6,477 bases of DNA from CALJGI01 sp047618115 (lineage in GTDB: Bacteria > Pseudomonadota > Gammaproteobacteria > Pseudomonadales > Halieaceae), in NCBI GenBank assembly GCA_047618115.1, contig JBLHKV010000223.1, forward strand, positions 1 through 6,477. The letters run 5' to 3'. Below, piece after piece: positions 6,071 to 6,477 of this stretch (its first letter is position 1; the number at the start of each line of letters is the position of its first letter). Made by a program: the position numbers and the translations under genes. The notes beneath the pieces were generated by a model that had not been told where the DNA came from, searched no databases, and saw only the letters and a program-made list of their open reading frames with translations.

Positions 6071-6477
6071 TGCGCAGGCTAGACAGCCTCGGTGATGGTT
6101 TTTCCGAGCAGCTAGCTGAATTATTGATGTGGGAATCCGCGTCCGAGCAAGCCATTACAGAAACAGTTCAAGAAATTGTCGCCGCGGTCAAAGCTGAGGG
6201 CGATGCGGCAGTTCTTAGGTATACCTGCAGCCTGGATCGCCTCGACGTAGCCAGTGTTAGTGATCTGGTGGATAAAAAAGCCGATTTAGCAGCGGCGCTG
6301 CAACGTATTTCAGCAACTGATCGCGGCGCGTTGGAAGCTGCGGCAGAACGTATTCATTCATTTCATCAGCATCAGAAACAAGATTCCTGGGAATTTCTAG
6401 ATAGCTCGGGCACGCTGCTCGGGCAGCGGGTCAGCCCTATCGATCACGTGGGTATTTACGTGCCAGGTGGGAAGGCA
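6070..6477 (+). CDS. hisD: HisD, histidinol dehydrogenase (partial, N-terminal third)
   Basis: HisD performs the last two steps of histidine synthesis, oxidising L-histidinol through the aldehyde to L-histidine with two NAD+ and a bound zinc. The reading frame runs open from the ATG at 6070 to the window edge, giving 136 codons of an expected 430 or so. The translation has the family N-terminus: MRRLDSLGDG, the helix AITETVQEIVAAVKAEGDAA (28-47), and ALQRISATDRGALEAAAERI (76-95). Then come QKQDSW (102-107) and VSPIDHVGIYVPGGKA (121-136), the start of the nucleotide-binding domain. It resembles the Pseudomonas type, with QKQDSW and LGQ before the PGGKA motif. The start codon shares one base with the hisG stop (TGATG), a coupled junction. 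A GTG at 6067 in the same frame would add one residue and cannot be excluded. Zinc ligands and the catalytic histidines lie beyond the edge and cannot be checked. Confidence 0.95.
   Translation, partial: MRRLDSLGDGFSEQLAELLMWESASEQAITETVQEIVAAVKAEGDAAVLRYTCSLDRLDVASVSDLVDKKADLAAALQRISATDRGALEAAAERIHSFHQHQKQDSWEFLDSSGTLLGQRVSPIDHVGIYVPGGKA

Noticed and set aside
1..6477. Mobile elements, CRISPR arrays, tRNA or rRNA genes, phage or toxin-antitoxin modules
   Set aside because: No transposase, terminal inverted repeats, spaced repeats or RNA gene signatures were seen. All long frames are accounted for by housekeeping genes in conserved order.

Overview
The window is a conserved envelope and histidine-biosynthesis locus from the chromosome of a gammaproteobacterium. 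The gene order lptC-kdsC-kdsD-yrbG on the minus strand, divergent from mlaC-ibaG-murA-hisG-hisD on the plus strand, matches the yrb/mla/murA neighbourhood of Escherichia coli, Vibrio and Pseudomonas. HisG is the short form without the C-terminal regulatory domain, and murA runs directly into hisG-hisD. That arrangement fits a non-enteric, Pseudomonas-like or marine gammaproteobacterium better than an enteric one. The species cannot be named from the sequence.

Left arm (1-2898, minus strand, read right to left): yrbG (calcium/sodium-exchanger-type membrane protein), kdsD (arabinose-5-phosphate isomerase), kdsC (KDO-8-phosphate phosphatase) and the start of lptC (LPS transport anchor, cut by the window edge). 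The junctions are 19 bp, a 4-bp ATGA overlap and 4 bp, so this is almost certainly one operon. It makes KDO and begins LPS export.

Centre (2899-3067): a 169-bp divergent intergenic region. It carries tandem Shine-Dalgarno cores for yrbG, a strong one for mlaC, a sigma-E-like promoter candidate facing mlaC, and a possible 22-codon leader ORF whose stop codon overlaps the mlaC ribosome binding site.

Right arm (3068-6477, plus strand): mlaC (periplasmic phospholipid carrier), a 101-bp gap with promoter-like and inverted-repeat sequence, ibaG (BolA family), murA (first committed step of peptidoglycan synthesis), hisG (short ATP phosphoribosyltransferase) and the first third of hisD (histidinol dehydrogenase, running off the window). 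From ibaG onward the genes are tightly packed: gaps of 4 and 15 bp, then a 1-bp overlap.

The main departure from the textbook locus is that mlaC stands alone. The usual mlaF, mlaE and mlaD upstream of it and mlaB downstream of it are absent, and there is no room for them. No mobile element, CRISPR array, tRNA or rRNA is visible, and I see no wholly new system here. The interest lies in the reduced mla cluster and in the leader region in front of mlaC.
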